NCBI GenBank assembly: GCA_030597995.1
Contig: JAUVQV010000041.1
Location: 1-6,872 of the forward strand
Source: Candidatus Rokuibacteriota bacterium
Lineage (GTDB): Bacteria > JAUVQV01
Direction of reading: 5' to 3'
DNA length: 6,872 nucleotides
The stretch's first letter is position 1, and each line of letters starts with the position of its first letter. Of the stretch, positions 4,998 through 6,872 are shown in pieces. Made by a program: the position numbers and the translations under genes. The notes beneath the pieces are model-generated. The model saw only the letters and a list, made by a program, of their open reading frames with translations, made no database searches and was not told where the DNA came from.

Positions 4998-6572
4998 TTA
5001 GTGTTTGAAATGCCGGTATCCGGTGAATACCATTGCCAGGCCCTGTTCATCGGCGGCCTGGATCACCTCCTCGTCCCGGATGGACCCTCCCGGCTGGATA
5101 ACGGCGGTCGCCCCGGCCGCGGCCAGCAGGTCTACACCGTCCCTAAAAGGGAAAAAGGCGTCGGAAGCCGCGGTGGTCCCCCGGAGGGGGAGCACCGCCT
5201 TTGTCCCGGCGAGGCGGCACGAGTCGACCCGGCTCATCTGCCCGGCTCCGATTCCCACCAATTGCTCCTCGTTGGCGAAGATGATGGCGTTGGACTTGAC
5301 GTGGCGGACCATCTTCCAGGCGAACTCCAGGGCCCGGTACTCCCGTACCGTGGGTTTCCTCCGGGTCACCACCGGGAGCTTTCTGATATCGCGGATCTGG
5401 GGGAGATCGGGGTCCTGGAGGAGGTACCCGCCGTCGATTTTTTTCATGTCGCGCAGCATGCGTCCCGTAGCGGCGGTGACTTCCATGAGGCGGAGATTTT
5501 TCCTGGAGCCGAGGATTTCCAGCGCCCGGGGGGCATACCCGGGGGCGATCACGGCCTCGAAAAATGAGGTGGTGATTTTTTCGGCCAGGGCGGCACTCAC
5601 CTGGCGGCTGACACCGATCACTCCGCCGTAGGCCGAGACGGGGTCGGTAGCCCGAGCCAGCTCGAAGGCGAGCGCGACGTTCCTGGCCCGGGCCGCGCCG
5701 CAGGGATTGGTGTGTTTTATGATCACCACGAAGGGGCGGCCGAGAAAGTCCCGGGCGGCGGTCCAGGCGGCGTCCAGATCCAGGTAGTTGTTGAATGAGA
5801 GCTCTTTACCGGAGAGCTGTTTCGCCGTCGCCAGGCCCGGATTGGGACTCGGTTCCCGGTACACGGCGGCGGCCTGGTGGGGGTTCTCCCCGTACCGGAG
5901 GTCCTGAACTTTCGACAGCGGCAGGCAGAGAGTGTCCGGAAAAGGGAGGCGCTCCATCTGTTGGGCCGGCTTGGCGCCCTGGGGATGTGACTCCAAATAA
6001 GAGAGGATGACCGCATCGTACGAGGAGGTGTGTGAAAAGGCCTTCCGGGCCAGGGCGAAGTTGGTGGCGGCGCTGACACGGTTGCGATTTTCCCGCATCT
6101 CCTTGATCAGGGCGGGGTAGTCCGCCGGGTCGACGATCACCGTAACGTCCTCGAAGTTCTTGGCGGCGGAGCGGAGCATCGCCGGGCCGCCGATGTCGAT
6201 GTTCTCGATGGCCTCGGCGAAGGTGGCGCCGGGACGGGCGACGGTGGCCTCGAAGGGGTAAAGATTCACCACTGCCAGATCGATAGGGAGGAGGTGGTGC
6301 CGCGCCATCTCGCGCCGGTGGACCGAAGACTTGCGCCGCGCCAGGATCCCGCCGTGGATGCGCGGGTTGAGGGTCTTTACCCGCCCCCCGAGCATCTCCG
6401 GCTGGCCGGTAAAATCGGAGACCTGGACCACCGGTATCCCACTCGCGGTGAGCGTCTCGGCCGTTCCCCCGGTGGAGAGGATTTCGACCCCTGCGGCGTG
6501 GAGGGCGACGGCCAGGTCGACAATGCCGGCCTTGTCCGAGACACTGAGCAGGGCGCGATTTATTTTCGGCAA
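4998..6572 (-). CDS. purH: Bifunctional AICAR formyltransferase / IMP cyclohydrolase
   Basis: PurH catalyses the last two steps to IMP: formylation of AICAR with 10-formyl-tetrahydrofolate, then ring closure. The 524 residues match the bacterial enzyme. The N-terminal cyclohydrolase (MGS-like) domain has LSTGGTAE at 32-39, GGRVKTLNP at 62-70, NLYPF at 103-107 and DIGGPAMLRSAAKN at 126-139. K66, Y105, D126 and K138 fit the known catalytic set. The C-terminal formyltransferase has KHTNPCG at 286-292 (catalytic Lys-His pair), DPVSAYGG at 310-317, KSNAI, GAGQMSR at 442-448, SDAFFPFRDGVD and QPGGSIRD, ending TGYRHFKH. One oddity is Asn at position 69, where KTLHP is normal. The start is a TTG at 6572-6570 supported by GAGGAG five bases upstream, giving the expected MPKINRALLSVSDK N-terminus. 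It is the first gene of the purine group here. Confidence 0.97.
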   Translation of the reverse strand: MPKINRALLSVSDKAGIVDLAVALHAAGVEILSTGGTAETLTASGIPVVQVSDFTGQPEMLGGRVKTLNPRIHGGILARRKSSVHRREMARHHLLPIDLAVVNLYPFEATVARPGATFAEAIENIDIGGPAMLRSAAKNFEDVTVIVDPADYPALIKEMRENRNRVSAATNFALARKAFSHTSSYDAVILSYLESHPQGAKPAQQMERLPFPDTLCLPLSKVQDLRYGENPHQAAAVYREPSPNPGLATAKQLSGKELSFNNYLDLDAAWTAARDFLGRPFVVIIKHTNPCGAARARNVALAFELARATDPVSAYGGVIGVSRQVSAALAEKITTSFFEAVIAPGYAPRALEILGSRKNLRLMEVTAATGRMLRDMKKIDGGYLLQDPDLPQIRDIRKLPVVTRRKPTVREYRALEFAWKMVRHVKSNAIIFANEEQLVGIGAGQMSRVDSCRLAGTKAVLPLRGTTAASDAFFPFRDGVDLLAAAGATAVIQPGGSIRDEEVIQAADEQGLAMVFTGYRHFKH

Positions 6573-6577
6573 TCTAT

Positions 6578-6583
6578 CTCCTC
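6578..6583 (-). promoter_or_regulatory. Ribosome binding site for the TTG start of purH
   Basis: Read on the minus strand, GAGGAG (6583-6578) lies five bases before TTG (6572-6570). This decides the start: the next residues (PKINRALLSVSDK) form the normal PurH N-terminus and there is no closer ATG. The TTG may modestly limit translation. Confidence 0.75.
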
Positions 6584-6588
6584 ACGAG

Positions 6589-6613
6589 ATGTTTCTTTTT
6601 GGAGCAGAAACAT
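6589..6613. promoter_or_regulatory. Perfect 8-bp inverted repeat at the purH promoter/leader
   Basis: ATGTTTCT (6589-6596) and AGAAACAT (6606-6613) are exact inverted repeats separated by nine bases. The site overlaps the candidate -10 of purH and the expected transcription start, just upstream of the purH ribosome binding site. It could be a repressor operator or a small leader hairpin. Nothing identifies the regulator. Confidence 0.45.
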
Positions 6614-6641
6614 TGTATAAAAGTCCCTGGGGTGGGGGCAA
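6612..6641 (-). promoter_or_regulatory. Candidate sigma70-type promoter for purH
   Basis: On the minus strand, TTGCCC (6641-6636) precedes TACAAT (6617-6612) with an 18-base spacer. An overlapping TATACA (6619-6614) gives a 16-base spacer. Transcription would start near 6605 and give a leader of about 33 bases. TACAAT matches the -10 consensus at five of six positions. The -35 is moderate (four of six). Found by eye. Confidence 0.4.
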
Positions 6642-6659
6642 GGGAAAATCCGGGCCTCA

Positions 6660-6686
6660 TGCCAGACTGTCACGCTTGTCTGACAA
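6660..6686. promoter_or_regulatory. Two adjacent short palindromes upstream of the purH promoter
   Basis: TGCCAG-A-CTGTCA (6660-6672, one mismatch between the arms) and TTGTC-T-GACAA (6676-6686, exact arms) have centres 15 bases apart. Both share GAC/GTC content. They sit about 20 bases upstream of the candidate purH -35 and could be paired operator sites for purH or for the divergent gene to the right. Short palindromes arise by chance, so support is weak. Confidence 0.3.
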
Positions 6687-6816
6687 TTAGTCATGATATT
6701 GAGAGAGGGCTTGCACCTTCAGGATAAAAACAGTATCTGTATTAGGTAATAAGTCCGGAAAACAACCAGTTAGCAATTTAAAGAATTTCTGTATTGCTGG
6801 TACGGATTTTGCTCAA

Positions 6817-6849
6817 TTTTCTCTATGGACCGAAGTAGAGTGCTATGAT
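6817..6849 (+). promoter_or_regulatory. Possible MerR-type promoter for a gene beyond the window
   Basis: The inverted repeat CTCTA (6821-6825) / TAGAG (6836-6840) lies directly upstream of TATGAT (6844-6849), a five-of-six -10 match. A weak -35-like TTTTCT (6817-6822) overlaps the left arm and leaves an over-long spacer of about 20-21 bases. CTCT...AGAGTG between a -35 and -10 with a long spacer is the layout of MerR-family promoters such as zntA. The arms pair for only five bases, so this is tentative. Confidence 0.3.
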
Positions 6850-6866
6850 CAATAATTTAACGCTAT

Positions 6867-6872
6867 AAGGAG
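6867..6872 (+). promoter_or_regulatory. Ribosome binding site at the right edge
   Basis: AAGGAG ends exactly at the window edge and is preceded by AT-rich DNA with a -10-like TATGAT. A + strand gene, divergent from purH, very likely starts within about ten bases past the edge. Its identity cannot be seen. Confidence 0.5.

Larger units (their letters stand above)
6573..6872. other. Gene-free, AT-rich intergenic region upstream of purH
   Basis: No convincing coding sequence, tRNA or known RNA could be recognised in these 300 bases. Composition changes visibly near 6680, from the GC-rich style of the window to AT-rich DNA. The left part holds the purH leader, a candidate promoter and operator-like inverted repeats. 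The right end holds a -10-like TATGAT and an AAGGAG for a + strand gene beyond the window. The middle (about 6690-6810) shows only a weak possible + strand promoter, TTGCAC (6711-6716), 17 bases, TATCTG (6734-6739), and a weak hairpin using AGCAAT (6772-6777) and ATTGCT (6793-6798). Confidence 0.7.

Noticed and set aside
1..6572. A formate-purine functional supercluster, since PurH uses a formyl-folate and FDH handles formate
   Set aside because: The two groups are on opposite strands and converge, and the respiratory enzyme oxidises formate for energy. Nothing in the sequence links them beyond adjacency.
6644..6660. Sigma54 promoter (TGGCAT...TTGCCC) upstream of purH
   Set aside because: TGGCAT and TTGC are present on the minus strand, but the spacing between them is far longer than the fixed five bases needed for a -24/-12 promoter.
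6844..6868. Tiny ORF starting at the ATG at 6845-6847 near the right edge
   Set aside because: It encodes only about seven residues before TAA, has no ribosome binding site, and its ATG is part of the -10-like TATGAT.
1..6872. CRISPR array, tRNA, rRNA, insertion sequence or phage genes
   Set aside because: No regularly spaced direct repeats, transposase or integrase-like frames, or tRNA-like cloverleaf sequences were seen on either strand.

Overview
The window looks like a stretch of chromosome from a GC-rich, anaerobically respiring Gram-negative bacterium. A Geobacter/Desulfuromonas-type deltaproteobacterium (Desulfobacterota) is my best guess. This rests on the pairing of a membrane formate dehydrogenase with FdhE and on the intergenic palindromes, not on any database match. 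Two convergent groups of genes fill almost all of it.

The left half (1-3007, + strand) is a respiratory formate dehydrogenase operon of the FdnGHI type. It holds the C-terminal 208 codons of the molybdenum/tungsten catalytic subunit, whose 5' end lies outside the window. Next come the complete four-cluster iron-sulfur subunit with a C-terminal membrane anchor, and the complete four-helix cytochrome b subunit. The last gene is the maturation protein FdhE, after a gap filled by a GC-rich palindromic repeat. Electrons would pass from formate, oxidised on the outer face, through the [4Fe-4S] chain and two hemes b to the menaquinone pool. FdhE would prepare the catalytic subunit in the cytoplasm before Tat export.

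The right half (3036-6572, - strand) carries de novo purine synthesis genes in the order purH, purD, purE. PurD makes glycinamide ribonucleotide. PurE makes carboxyaminoimidazole ribonucleotide. PurH carries out the last two steps to IMP. purH and purD are separated by about 177 bp containing a second palindromic repeat family and a candidate purD promoter. purD and purE are separated by 54 bp carrying a nearly perfect 39-bp palindrome that overlaps the purD stop codon. fdhE and purE converge across only 28 bp, with no obvious terminator.

The last 300 bases (6573-6872) hold no gene. They are visibly AT-rich compared with the rest. They contain the purH promoter region with several operator-like palindromes, and at the far right a possible MerR-type promoter and a ribosome binding site for a + strand gene starting just past the window.

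I found no undescribed multi-gene system. The coding content is conventional, and the points worth a second look are the intergenic palindromes, the operator-like sites and a few substitutions in PurE and PurH.
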